A stretch of DNA of 64,000 bases from Actinomyces glycerinitolerans (GTDB lineage Bacteria; Actinomycetota; Actinomycetes; Actinomycetales; Actinomycetaceae). Location: positions 467,290 to 531,289 of the forward strand of contig NZ_FQTT01000001.1 of NCBI RefSeq assembly GCF_900098745.1. The letters are read 5' to 3'. The translations under genes were made by a program, and so were the position numbers. Positions 17,634 through 26,025 of this stretch are shown here, piece by piece. Positions within the stretch are counted from its first letter, which is position 1, and every line of letters begins with the position of its first letter. Under the pieces are notes generated by a model that did no database searches, was not told the DNA's origin, and saw nothing but the letters and a program-made list of their open reading frames with translations.

Positions 17634-17801
17634 TCAGTACTTGACGGAGGCCAGCGCCTCCTGGAGCTCCTTGATCTCGTCGGGCGTGATCTCTACGACC
17701 AGGCGACCGCCGCCCTCGAGCGGCATCCGCATGATGATGGAGCGGCCCTCCTTGACGACCTCGAGCGGCCCGTCTCCGGTCCTGGGCTTCATGGCAGCCA
17801 T
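17634..17801 (-). CDS. DUF3117 domain protein
   Basis: This is the 55-residue protein characteristic of actinobacteria, beginning MAAMKPRTGDGPLEV and ending EALASVKY. It is preceded by AAAGGGGAG. The family is highly conserved but has no assigned function. A longer frame reaching 17945 is not supported, because the family starts at this Met and the ribosome binding site matches it. Confidence 0.92.
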   Translation of the reverse strand: MAAMKPRTGDGPLEVVKEGRSIIMRMPLEGGGRLVVEITPDEIKELQEALASVKY

Positions 17802-18006
17802 ATGCTCCCCTTTCACTGATGATTCGCGGACTTTTACCGCTTCTCCCAGCCGTATTCTACGGCATAATGCCGCCAGTTTGCGCCGAAACGTGGCTGAATC
17901 CACGCCTGCGGACCCGTCCACGGCAGGCCCACAGCGAGCCTTCACGACGCCCTCGTGGCCTCCCCGCGGCCGCCGCTTATCGCCCGCCGTTGGCCCGCCG
18001 TCGGTC

Positions 18007-18843
18007 TTACTCGGCGGTCCACTCGGACCGGTCGGGAGTGCGGGTGAGCCCGTTGGCGCGCATGGTGCGGGCGGCGTCGACGACGAAGTCGACCGCGGCC
18101 TCGGCGGTGTCGACCACCCGCAGCAGGGCGACGTCGTCGGCGTCGATCGTGGCGGCCTTCACCAGCGTGCCGCGCAGCCAGTCCACCAGGCCGCCCCAGA
18201 ACTCCGAGCCCACCAGGGCGATCGGGAAGGAGGGCACCTTCTGGGTCTGCACCAGCGTGACCGCCTCGAACAGTTCGTCGAGGGTGCCCATGCCGCCGGG
18301 CATGATCACGAAGCCGTCGGAGTACTTCAGGAACATGGTCTTGCGGGCGAAGAAGTAGCGGAAGTTCACCCCCAGGTCCACATAGTCGTTCATCCCCTGC
18401 TCGTGGGGCAGTTCAATGCCCAGTCCCACCGAGATTCCACCGGCCTCGCGGGCGCCCTTGTTGGCCGCCTCCATGATGCCGGGACCGCCGCCGGTGATGA
18501 CGGCGTAGCCGGAGTCGGCCAGTCCCGCCCCGATCTGCTCGGCCAGGGCGTAGTTCGGGTCGTCGGCGCCGGTGCGGGCGGAGCCGAACAGGCTGATCGC
18601 CGGGCCGACCTCCGCCAGCGCGCCGAAGCCCTCCACGAACTCCGACTGGATGCGCAGCACACGCCACGGATCAGCGTGCAGCCAATCGGTGTCGCCGCGG
18701 CGGTCGAGCAGCCGGGCATCGGTGGTGCGCGTGGGGATCTGGGCGCCGCGAAGCATCACCGGGCCCTTGCGGTAGATCTCGCGTGAGCCGTTCGTTGGGC
18801 GCGGCTTGCGCCCGTCCTTGGTGTCCTTAGCCATACGGGGCAT
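18007..18843 (-). CDS. LOG family protein (TIGR00730, cytokinin riboside 5'-monophosphate phosphoribohydrolase-like)
   Basis: This 278-residue Rossmann-like protein has both LOG signatures: GGGPGIMEAANKGA in the middle and MPGGMGTLDELFE near residue 180. The second motif holds the catalytic Arg/Glu environment of the nucleotide phosphoribohydrolase. In bacteria this enzyme class cleaves AMP-type nucleotides to base and ribose 5-phosphate. Starts at 18843 and 18834 are both possible; the first has a weak GGGA ahead of it. It is divergent from the phosphosugar mutase gene. Confidence 0.87.
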   Translation of the reverse strand: MPRMAKDTKDGRKPRPTNGSREIYRKGPVMLRGAQIPTRTTDARLLDRRGDTDWLHADPWRVLRIQSEFVEGFGALAEVGPAISLFGSARTGADDPNYALAEQIGAGLADSGYAVITGGGPGIMEAANKGAREAGGISVGLGIELPHEQGMNDYVDLGVNFRYFFARKTMFLKYSDGFVIMPGGMGTLDELFEAVTLVQTQKVPSFPIALVGSEFWGGLVDWLRGTLVKAATIDADDVALLRVVDTAEAAVDFVVDAARTMRANGLTRTPDRSEWTAE

Positions 18844-18980
18844 GATCCCGCACGCACCCCCGCCGCCCGCGGCAGCGCACGGGGCGAGTCTGCTTCCTGT
18901 GCGTCCGATGTGCTCACCACCACCCATGACAGCGGTCACTGGCGGGGCGTGCGCCGACGCCGACACGGTACGGTCGGCCC

Positions 18981-20717
18981 ATGACATATGCGCACGAGCG
19001 CGCGGCCACCAATGAACTCGATGCCGCCGTGAACGCCTGGATCACCGAGGATCCGGACCCAGACACCCGCAGGGAACTGACGGACCTGCTCTCCGCTCAT
19101 CGTGATGGCGACGCCGCCGCTACCGCCGCACTGGCCGATACCTTCTCCGGCACCCTCCAGTTCGGCACCGCCGGGCTGCGCGGCCGCCTGGGCGGCGGCC
19201 CCAACCGCATGAATCGCGTGGTCGTGATTCGCGCCGCCGCGGGGCTGTCCGCCTACCTGCACGAAATGCTGGGTGACGACTTCCGCGTGGTCATCGGCTA
19301 CGACGCCCGCCACGGCTCGGCCCGCTTCGCCCGCGACACCGCCGCCGTCGTGACCGGTGCGGGCGGCCACGCCATCCTGTTCGACTCCCACTGCCCCACG
19401 CCCGTGCTCGCCTTCGCGCTGCGCCGTCTGGGTGCCGACGCCGGCGTCATGGTCACCGCCTCCCACAACCCGCCGCAGGACAACGGCTACAAGGTCTACC
19501 TGGGTGGGCGCGCGGTGACCGGCTCCGGTCAGGGCGCGCAGATCGTCCCGCCCCACGACGCCGGAATCGCGGAGAAGATCGCCGCCGTCGGCCCGCTCGC
19601 CTCCGTGCCCATGCCCGAGGACGGCTGGGAGACGATCGGGGCGGACATGGTCGAGGCGTACGTGCAGCGTGCGGTCAAGGCGGCCCGCACCCAGGCGGTC
19701 GCCCCGCTGAAGATCGTGCTGACCGCCATGCACGGCGTGGGCGGCCAGATCTGCCGGGAGGTGCTGGCCCGGGCGGGCTTCGACGACGTCGTGGTGGTGC
19801 CCGAGCAGTTCGACCCGGACCCGGACTTCCCGACCGTCGCCTTCCCCAACCCGGAGGAGCCCGGCGCCCTGGACCTGGCCTTCGCACGCGCCCGCGAGGT
19901 CGGTGCGGACCTGATCATCGCCAACGACCCGGATGCCGACCGCTGCTCGGCCGCCGTCCCCGATGAGCACGTTCGCGGCGGCTGGCGGCAGCTGACCGGC
20001 GACGAGGTCGGCTCGCTGCTGGGCGAGCAGGCCGCCGAGCTGGCGGCCTTCAACGGCACCGGCGTGCTGGCCAACTCCATTGTCTCCTCCCGTCTGCTGC
20101 GCAAGATCGCGCAGGCCCACGGACTCGCGCACCGCAACACGCTGACCGGCTTCAAGTGGATCAGCCGCGTACCCAACCTGGTGTTCGGCTACGAGGAGGC
20201 GCTGGGCTACTGCGTGGACCCGGCCGCCGTGCGGGACAAGGACGGCATCTCCGCCTCCGTGCGACTGGCGGTGCTGGCCTCCACGCTCAAGCAGCAGGGG
20301 CGCACGCTCGACGATCTGTTGGACCGGCTGGCGCGTGAGCACGGCCTGTACGCCACCAGCCCGCTGAGTGTGCGGGTGGAGGACCGCAGCTTCATCACCA
20401 ACGCCATGGAACGGCTGCGCGCCGGCGGGGCCCCCGCGTCGCTGGCGGGCTCGCCGGTGGTGGACGTCTTCGATCTGATGGACGGCGCCTCCGACGGAAA
20501 CGGCAAGCGCCTGCCCGCCACGGACGGCCTGATCTTTAAGACCGCCGACGACGACCGCGTGGTGGTGCGCCCCTCCGGTACCGAGCCGAAGCTCAAGTGC
20601 TACTGCGAGGTGGTCATGCCCGTCGCCGTCGACGAACCGGTCGAGGTGGCGCGCCGCGCCGCCGCCAAGCGCCTGGAGGCCATCAAGGCCGACCTGCGCG
20701 GCGTGCTCGGCATCTGA
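18981..20717 (+). CDS. phosphoglucomutase/phosphomannomutase family phosphosugar mutase
   Basis: This 578-residue enzyme contains all four mutase landmarks: the active-site serine loop VTASHNPPQDNGYK (about residues 156-169), the metal-binding NDPDADRC (about 314-321), the sugar loop GYEEALGYCVD, and the phosphate-binding RPSGTEPKLK (about 530-539). It interconverts hexose 1- and 6-phosphates, feeding glycogen, trehalose or GDP-mannose synthesis; the length fits the phosphoglucomutase-2-like group. The last 35 bases overlap the end of an opposing permease gene. A degraded copy of the last 165 bases occurs at 25059-25223. Confidence 0.93.
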   Translation: MTYAHERAATNELDAAVNAWITEDPDPDTRRELTDLLSAHRDGDAAATAALADTFSGTLQFGTAGLRGRLGGGPNRMNRVVVIRAAAGLSAYLHEMLGDDFRVVIGYDARHGSARFARDTAAVVTGAGGHAILFDSHCPTPVLAFALRRLGADAGVMVTASHNPPQDNGYKVYLGGRAVTGSGQGAQIVPPHDAGIAEKIAAVGPLASVPMPEDGWETIGADMVEAYVQRAVKAARTQAVAPLKIVLTAMHGVGGQICREVLARAGFDDVVVVPEQFDPDPDFPTVAFPNPEEPGALDLAFARAREVGADLIIANDPDADRCSAAVPDEHVRGGWRQLTGDEVGSLLGEQAAELAAFNGTGVLANSIVSSRLLRKIAQAHGLAHRNTLTGFKWISRVPNLVFGYEEALGYCVDPAAVRDKDGISASVRLAVLASTLKQQGRTLDDLLDRLAREHGLYATSPLSVRVEDRSFITNAMERLRAGGAPASLAGSPVVDVFDLMDGASDGNGKRLPATDGLIFKTADDDRVVVRPSGTEPKLKCYCEVVMPVAVDEPVEVARRAAAKRLEAIKADLRGVLGI

Positions 20718-21555
20718 GGGAGAATCCCGCTGAAACCGTGTAGGCAAGCGCACAGACCACGGCGATCGTCCCACCGACCGACAATTCGAGGGCCAGCGCC
20801 ACGCAGAACCCGAGCAAGCAGCACCCCGCCCCCATAGCACCGGCGCCCAGGAGCAGCCCGTTGACGGTGCGCACCCATGGGCACGCCGCGGCGGCGGGCG
20901 CGGCGATCAGCGCGATGGGAAGGATGGTGCCCACCGCAGGCACCAGTACGCCAATGGCCAGGCATATGAGGATCAGTACCGTCCACTCCGCCATCCGTGC
21001 GCTCAGCCCCGCGGCCCGGTAACCGACCGAGTCGAAGCAGTACATGGCCAGTCGTCGCCCACCGACGGCGACTGTCAGCAGCGTGATCACGAGCACTGCG
21101 ACCGTCAGACCCACATCCGTGCGATTCACGTTCAGGATCGAGCCGGTCAGGAATCCATCCACTTTCAACGGCAGCGGGGCAAACCAAGTACTGAGCAGGG
21201 AGCCCAGGGCGAAGCCGACGGCCAAGATAACTCCGGCCGCGGCCTGCGAGGATATGCCCGGCAACCTTCCCAGCCGGCGCATCAGCCAGATCATCGGCAG
21301 ACACATGACGATTGCGCCCACGGGAACCGCCAGCGACAACGTCCCGTAGCCGACCTCGCCGCCGGTCAGCACACCTCCGAGGCCCGAGGCCGCCACGACC
21401 CCGGCCACCGCCCCGGGAAACGTTGCGTGGGTGACGGACTCGGTAAAGAAAACACGCCGGTCGAGGACCGCCAGGGCGCCGATGACACCCGCCAGGACCC
21501 CGACGACGACGGTCTCCACCAGGGGCAGTACCAGCAGCTGGGGGGTGAGGCTCAC
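20683..21555 (-). CDS. metal ABC transporter permease (ZnuB/MntB family), distal copy
   Basis: This 290-residue protein has eight or nine hydrophobic segments and the ABC-3 family pattern (VTHATFPGAVAGVVAAS, an EAA-like loop near residue 45). The GTG start at 21555 overlaps the stop of the upstream permease (GTGA), so they are coupled. The two permeases together form the membrane channel for Mn2+, Zn2+ or Fe2+ import. The last dozen residues (SLRCRARRAGRP) are encoded antisense to the end of the mutase gene, as if the original stop had been lost when this operon was joined to that gene. Confidence 0.87.
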   Translation of the reverse strand: MSLTPQLLVLPLVETVVVGVLAGVIGALAVLDRRVFFTESVTHATFPGAVAGVVAASGLGGVLTGGEVGYGTLSLAVPVGAIVMCLPMIWLMRRLGRLPGISSQAAAGVILAVGFALGSLLSTWFAPLPLKVDGFLTGSILNVNRTDVGLTVAVLVITLLTVAVGGRRLAMYCFDSVGYRAAGLSARMAEWTVLILICLAIGVLVPAVGTILPIALIAAPAAAACPWVRTVNGLLLGAGAMGAGCCLLGFCVALALELSVGGTIAVVCALAYTVSAGFSLRCRARRAGRP

Positions 21556-22445
21556 AGCGACCGCCCCGCCCGCATACCCGTGTACGTCGCCGCGCCCGCC
21601 AATACCAGCGCCATCACGACGATGACACACGCCTGTGGGGACACTGGGCGCGGCAGCGGGGCGGTTGCCAGCAACAGGCCGACGTAACCGCCTCCCACGC
21701 CCGTCACGATTGCGATCCACACCATCGCACGCAGGCTCGGGGCCAGCAGCCTGGCCGTGACGGCGGGAATGATGAGGAAGCCGATGACGAGCAGAGTGCC
21801 CACCGCGATTGAGGCGGAGACGACCACGGCGGCGATCGCCGTGTTCGCAATCAGATCGAGCACCGCGATGCGCTGCCCGCCGGAGCGCGCGCCCACCGCG
21901 TCGAAGGCGCGAGCGATCTGTTCCTTCCAGGTCGCCATCACCAGTACAAGCGCAAGGCCGCATACTGCCAGGGCCTGAACCAGACGTAGGTCGGTCACTT
22001 CCAGTAGACGCCCGAACATGAGTGCCTCCAGTTGCCCGGATCGGTCGCCGACAGCCAGAAGCACGATCATTCCCAGGGAGAAGAAGCCTGTGAGCACAAC
22101 CGCCGTTCCAGCCTCCGTGGCCTCACGGCGGGCGTGATGCCCCAGCAGAGTCAGCGCGGCGGCCGCCGCTGTCCCGGCCACGGCGGCGGCCGGGATAATG
22201 GCGTCCAGCCCGGAGGTCACCGCGCCGATCACTACTCCAGGGAAGACGGCATGCACCAGCGCCTCGGCGTGAAACTCCGCGCAGCGCAGATTGATTAGCA
22301 CACCGACTACGGCGCCGACAATTCCCAGCACAACCAACATAACCAGGGGCCGAAACAGGTAGGGCGCTCCCGCCAGTGGCGCCAGTCCAGGGACTTCGGC
22401 GAGCAGCAGCCGCAGCGCCTCCAGCGCCCGTGAGAAGTCGTTCAT
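21552..22445 (-). CDS. metal ABC transporter permease (ZnuB/MntB family), proximal copy
   Basis: This 297-residue membrane protein shares family features with its neighbour. ALVHAVFPGVVIGAVTSG (about residues 58-75) matches the ABC-3 permease loop, and about eight transmembrane segments follow. The ATG at 22445 overlaps the stop of the ATPase gene (ATGA). Together with the second permease it would form a heterodimeric channel. It is somewhat longer than the other permease at the N-terminus (MNDFSRALEALRLLLAEV). Confidence 0.87.
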   Translation of the reverse strand: MNDFSRALEALRLLLAEVPGLAPLAGAPYLFRPLVMLVVLGIVGAVVGVLINLRCAEFHAEALVHAVFPGVVIGAVTSGLDAIIPAAAVAGTAAAAALTLLGHHARREATEAGTAVVLTGFFSLGMIVLLAVGDRSGQLEALMFGRLLEVTDLRLVQALAVCGLALVLVMATWKEQIARAFDAVGARSGGQRIAVLDLIANTAIAAVVVSASIAVGTLLVIGFLIIPAVTARLLAPSLRAMVWIAIVTGVGGGYVGLLLATAPLPRPVSPQACVIVVMALVLAGAATYTGMRAGRSL

Positions 22446-23284
22446 GCCATTGTCCCGGACGGGTGCGCAGCGGGGGAACGGTTCGAGTCCCGTTGAAGAC
22501 CGCGTGAATCGGAGGTGAGCAATTGTGGTACCGACACCGCCCCGAAGGCCTGCTCGATGTACTCAGGCACGAGTACCTGTTCACGGGGCCCGAAGGCGAT
22601 CTGCCTACCAGCCAATAACGCCACCTGTTCGCAGACGTCGTAGGCCAGTACCAGGTCGTGCGTGGACACCACCACCGCTGTACCGCCTTCCTTCAGGTCC
22701 GTCAGGATTCTCAGCAGCGCCTCACGGTTGGGCTGGTCGAGCCCGTTGAAGGGCTCGTCAAGCAGTACCAGTTTCGGCGCGGAGGCGATGGCGCGTGCAA
22801 GCAGCACGCGCTGCTGCTGCCCGCCGGAGAGCGATCCGAAACGTTTGCTAGTCATCGAGTCGAGGCCGACGGCGTTCAGCGCCTCCCGGCAACGGGCGCG
22901 TTCCGTGCGCCCGGGGCGGCGCCCGAGGCCGAGTCGGGGGTATGTGCCCATGAGGACGACGTCGAGTGCCGTTACGGGGAATGTCGGGTCCAGATCGCTG
23001 TTCTGGGGAACGTAGGCGATGGAACCGCGAGGCGCATGTCCCGGCTGGGCGCCCACGACGCGCACGGAGCCGGAGACGATGTTGACCATGCCGACCAGGG
23101 CGCGCAGCAGTGTGGTCTTCCCCGAGCCGTTGGGGCCCACGAGCGCCAGCGCCTCGCAGGTCCCGACGGCGCCGCTCACCCCAGTGATCACCGGGGTGCC
23201 GCCGTACCCGAGGGCCGCGTCGTCAAACTCCACGACATGCTCCGCCTGCTGCGGCGAGCATGCGCGACGGTGTCGGGCGGTCAT
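22442..23284 (-). CDS. metal ABC transporter ATP-binding protein
   Basis: This 280-residue ATPase has Walker A GPNGSGKTT, signature LSGGQQQR and Walker B LVLLDEP, followed by the His switch (VSTHD). The start at the ATG at 23284 overlaps the stop of the binding-protein gene (ATGA), so all four genes form one coupled operon. It energises import of a divalent transition metal. In the gene, the string GGTTCGAGTCC at about 22480 resembles a tRNA T-loop but is coding sequence. Confidence 0.9.
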   Translation of the reverse strand: MTARHRRACSPQQAEHVVEFDDAALGYGGTPVITGVSGAVGTCEALALVGPNGSGKTTLLRALVGMVNIVSGSVRVVGAQPGHAPRGSIAYVPQNSDLDPTFPVTALDVVLMGTYPRLGLGRRPGRTERARCREALNAVGLDSMTSKRFGSLSGGQQQRVLLARAIASAPKLVLLDEPFNGLDQPNREALLRILTDLKEGGTAVVVSTHDLVLAYDVCEQVALLAGRQIAFGPREQVLVPEYIEQAFGAVSVPQLLTSDSRGLQRDSNRSPAAHPSGTMA

Positions 23285-24480
23285 TGCCGCACCGTCTGCT
23301 TTGGCGCCCACTTTGCGAGCTCATCGGGTATGGGCGCGACGGTACCGCCCCACGCATTCGTCATATTGGTGACATTGTGCAGCAGCGAGCCGACGTAGGT
23401 CTCACCGTCCGTTCCGGGGCCGCCCAGAGAGTCCCCGTACAGGGCCTCGTCACCGATGACGGCGGTGACGCCGGCGAGTTGAGCCACTTTCTCCACGGAT
23501 TTCGGATTATTTGAGTTCTCGGCGAAGATCGCCACGGCACCGGTGCTCTTAACGGCGTCCGCGGTCTCCTGGATCTTCTGCGCGGTGGCGTCCTGCTGGG
23601 CGTTGAAGTCGCTAAGCGCCGCCCCTTCGAAGCGGATGGAGTACGCCGCCGCCAGGTACCCGAAGGCGTCGTGACTGGTGAACAACACACGGCGATTCTC
23701 CGGAACGGACTCCAATGAGGCAGCCGCCCAGCGATCCAGCGCATCCAGGCGAGCGACATAGGCGCGCACGCGTTTGTTTATCACCTCCTTCGAGTCAGGT
23801 GCCGCCGCAGCCAATGCACGCCCGATATTGGATACCTGAACGACGGCGTTCCGAGGCGAGGTCCACACGTGCGGGTCGTAGCGGAATTCAGCCTCCTCGC
23901 CGCCTTCCGGGGCGAAGGGCCAGGGGGCGACGTCCACGGCCTCCGCCCCGCGGTCGATGGTGTAGGCGCGCTCGTCGTCCCGCTTCTGCCGGCTCGCGGG
24001 CCTTCCCGATCCGGCGTCTGCCTCATCGGCCGAGAGCACACCCGAGGTGACCACCATGGTGCCCTTGAACCCCGTGGCGTCAACCGCATCGTTCAGGAAG
24101 CGCTCCAGATCCACACCATTGACTAGGAGGAGGTCGGCTTCACTCAACGCACGTGACTGGGCTGCGGTCATCTCATGCTCATGGGCGGAGGCGTTAGGCG
24201 CCAGCAAACAGGTGAGGGATACGTGCACCGAGGCCTTGGCGGGGTCGGCGCCGACTTCGGCGGTCGCGCCATCAGCGCCGACGCGGGTCAAGGCGAGATC
24301 ATCGGCGCCGGAGGCCAGCTGGGTGACGTAATCGCAGATCTGCGTGGTGGAGGAGACAACCTTGATGGCGCCCGTAGCGGCAGCATCGGTCGGGGTGCAC
24401 GCGACGACGAGAGGAACAGTGAGCGCGAGGGAGGCAAGCGCCGCAGCTGCCCGAGCCGGCGTGTTGATAATAGTTCTCAT
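23281..24480 (-). CDS. metal ABC transporter substrate-binding lipoprotein (cluster A-I)
   Basis: This 399-residue secreted lipoprotein has an N-terminal Arg and hydrophobic stretch ending in the lipobox LVVAC (Cys28). Metal ligands typical of the ZnuA/PsaA family can be placed: His in SAHEHEMT, His in DPHVWTSP, His in FTSHDAFGY, and an Asp in YGDSLG. Three His plus one acidic residue suits Zn2+ or Mn2+. It is longer than PsaA because of a charged insert (about residues 175-205, DAGSGRPASRQKRDDERA). First gene of the operon; a palindromic operator lies 15 bases upstream of its start. Confidence 0.88.
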   Translation of the reverse strand: MRTIINTPARAAAALASLALTVPLVVACTPTDAAATGAIKVVSSTTQICDYVTQLASGADDLALTRVGADGATAEVGADPAKASVHVSLTCLLAPNASAHEHEMTAAQSRALSEADLLLVNGVDLERFLNDAVDATGFKGTMVVTSGVLSADEADAGSGRPASRQKRDDERAYTIDRGAEAVDVAPWPFAPEGGEEAEFRYDPHVWTSPRNAVVQVSNIGRALAAAAPDSKEVINKRVRAYVARLDALDRWAAASLESVPENRRVLFTSHDAFGYLAAAYSIRFEGAALSDFNAQQDATAQKIQETADAVKSTGAVAIFAENSNNPKSVEKVAQLAGVTAVIGDEALYGDSLGGPGTDGETYVGSLLHNVTNMTNAWGGTVAPIPDELAKWAPKQTVRQ

Positions 24481-24494
24481 GTGCCACATGCTAA

Positions 24495-24510
24495 TTTCGG
24501 GTACCCGAAA
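24495..24510. promoter_or_regulatory. perfect 16-bp palindrome, candidate metalloregulator operator
   Basis: TTTCGGGTACCCGAAA lies 15-30 bases upstream of the start codon of the metal-binding lipoprotein gene. The TTT-GG-CC-AAA frame resembles operators of DtxR/MntR/SirR-type repressors. It does not match the actinobacterial Zur box. Position and symmetry suggest metal-responsive repression of the four-gene operon. No DtxR-family gene is present in the window. Confidence 0.55.
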
Positions 24511-24601
24511 CTTTCAAGTCGGGATCCGCTCGTGGCAGGGCCGCATGCCGCAATCAGACGGGCAGGCCCTCCTCGTCCGCCGGGCGTCCGGCGGCGGAAA
24601 G

Positions 24602-24740
24602 TGGACCCCTGTCCCCCCGTTGGACCGCTGTTCCCCCGTTGGACCCCTGTTCCCCCGTTGGACCGCCGTAGCCGCCGGTTACAGCGGTCCAACCGGGCGT
24701 GGGCGGTCCAACGGGGCGTGAGCGGTCCAACCGGCCGGTG
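24602..24740. repeat. 19-bp repeat array around a palindromic core (locus 2)
   Basis: Three left-hand units (starting at 24602, 24621, 24640; for example TGGACCGCTGTTCCCCCGT), the same stem-loop core as at 1133-1172, and three right-hand units (24684, 24703, 24722; GCGGTCCAACSGGGCGTGG). The arm units carry a few substitutions relative to locus 1, but the loop is identical. The array lies between the promoter of the metal importer and the mutase pseudogene. From 24741 to 25040 no gene is seen; the sequence is CA-rich and degenerate. Confidence 0.9.
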
Positions 24741-25040
24741 CAAGACCCACTCGCCCCCTCGACTGCCGACAACCAGACCCCCGACACCGCGGGAACAGCC
24801 CTGCACGCCTGACAGCGCAAACGGTCCTCGCTGAGCACACAACCGGCCCGCCCACAGGCACCCGCGTCGACAACCCGGCTCCGGGACGACGCCCCCAACA
24901 GCGCGAGCGTGCTCACGAAGGTCACTCCGCGTCCTCGACGAGCGGAGGCAGCCCACTCAAACTAGGGCCCCGTGGCCACCAGACACGACCAACTCACCAT
25001 CCACCACCCACCCACCACCACGACGAATTACACAACACGA

Positions 25041-25223
25041 CCACTAGACGATCTGCTCGACCGGGTGGTGGTGCGCCCCTCGGGCACCGAGCCGAAGCTC
25101 AAGTGCTACTGCGAGGTGGTCATGCCGGTAGCGGTCGACGAGCCGGTGGAGGTGGCGCGCCGTGCCGCCGCCAAGCGCCTAGAAAACATTAAAACCGACC
25201 TGCGCGGCGTGCTCGGCATCTGA
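25041..25223 (+). pseudogene. decayed 3' fragment of a second phosphosugar mutase gene
   Basis: The fragment encodes PLDDLLDR joined directly to VVVRPSGTEPKLKCYCEV and continues to the same GVLGI end as the intact mutase. Bases 25059-25223 match 20553-20717 at about 149 of 165 positions. In the intact gene LDDLLDR and VVVRPSG are separated by some 75 residues. The missing part is bounded by the short direct repeat GACCG present at both intact sites, which points to an internal deletion. Several G-to-A changes near the end (AAAACATTAAAACC) look like drift of a non-functional sequence. There is no start codon or active site. Confidence 0.85.
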
Positions 25224-25358
25224 TCCCGGGCGTCATTCCGGACTCAGGCGGTCGACCTGCGGCCCACAACGACCGAAACCGGCACAAGCAACACACCGAA
25301 ACCGACTTATGTGACGCGCTGCGGAGACCGGCACGTCAGTAGTGCCGGTCTCCGCCCG

Positions 25359-26012
25359 TCAGACGGGCAAACCCTCCAGGATCGCGACGGTGGCGGACAC
25401 GCCCAGCCGGGAGGCGCCCGCCTCGATCATGGCCAGCGCATCCGCCGCGGTGCGGATGCCGCCGGACGCCTTCACGCCCAGGCGGTCCCCCACGGTGGCA
25501 CGCATGAGCTCCACGGCGTGCACCGAGGCGCCGCCGGCGGGGTGGAAGCCGGTGGAGGTCTTCACATAGTCGGCGCCGGCGGCCTCGGCGGCCCGGCAGA
25601 CCGCGACAATCTCATCGTCGGTCAGTGCCGCGGACTCAATGATGACCTTCAGCAGCTTCTCCCCCACGGCCTCCTTGACCGCGCGGATGTCAGCCTCCAC
25701 GGCGGTGTAGTCGTGCTCCTTGACCAGCTTGAGGTTGACCACCATGTCCACCTCGTCCGCACCCTTGGCGACGGAGTCGGCGGCTTCGGCAGCCTTGACA
25801 GAGCTGGCGTGCGCCCCGGAGGGGAAGCCGCACACGGTGGCCACGTGCAGCCCGGCGGGCGCCTGGACGGGCAGCTGGTTGGGGGATACGCACACCGAGT
25901 AGGTGCCGAGCTCGGCGCCCTGGGCTACCAGGTCGGCGATCTGCGCGCCGGTGGCCTCCGGCTTGAGCAGGGTGTGGTCGATAATGGCGGCGACTTCCGC
26001 ACGTGTGGGCAT
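25359..26012 (-). CDS. deoC: deoxyribose-phosphate aldolase
   Basis: This 217-residue class I aldolase has the Schiff-base lysine in YVKTSTGF (about residue 150) and the family N-terminus [12 protein letters not shown]. It also has [19 protein letters not shown] near the C-terminus. It splits 2-deoxyribose 5-phosphate into glyceraldehyde 3-phosphate and acetaldehyde, the last step of deoxynucleoside catabolism. The start at the ATG at 26012 follows AAAGGAAG. It is the last gene of the nucleoside operon that starts near 34 kb, though phosphopentomutase (deoB) is missing here. Confidence 0.93.
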   Translation of the reverse strand: MPTRAEVAAIIDHTLLKPEATGAQIADLVAQGAELGTYSVCVSPNQLPVQAPAGLHVATVCGFPSGAHASSVKAAEAADSVAKGADEVDMVVNLKLVKEHDYTAVEADIRAVKEAVGEKLLKVIIESAALTDDEIVAVCRAAEAAGADYVKTSTGFHPAGGASVHAVELMRATVGDRLGVKASGGIRTAADALAMIEAGASRLGVSATVAILEGLPV

Positions 26013-26025
26013 GAGCTTCCTTTCG

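Noticed and set aside
18844..18987. Upstream extension of the LOG protein gene
   Set aside because: The added residues are Ala/Gly/Cys-rich and would overlap the divergent mutase start; family members start near the chosen Met.
22480..22493. tRNA T-loop-like string GGTTCGAGTCC
   Set aside because: It lies within the coding sequence of the metal ABC ATPase and no acceptor or anticodon stem can be built around it.
20718..25040. Integrative element with its own integrase
   Set aside because: No integrase, transposase or excisionase is present between the mutase copies, so only an insertion by unknown means is proposed.
24972..25223. An 83-residue reading frame starting at the ATG at 24972
   Set aside because: The first part is His/Thr-rich noise and the second part is the C-terminal fragment of the mutase without active site; treated as a pseudogene.
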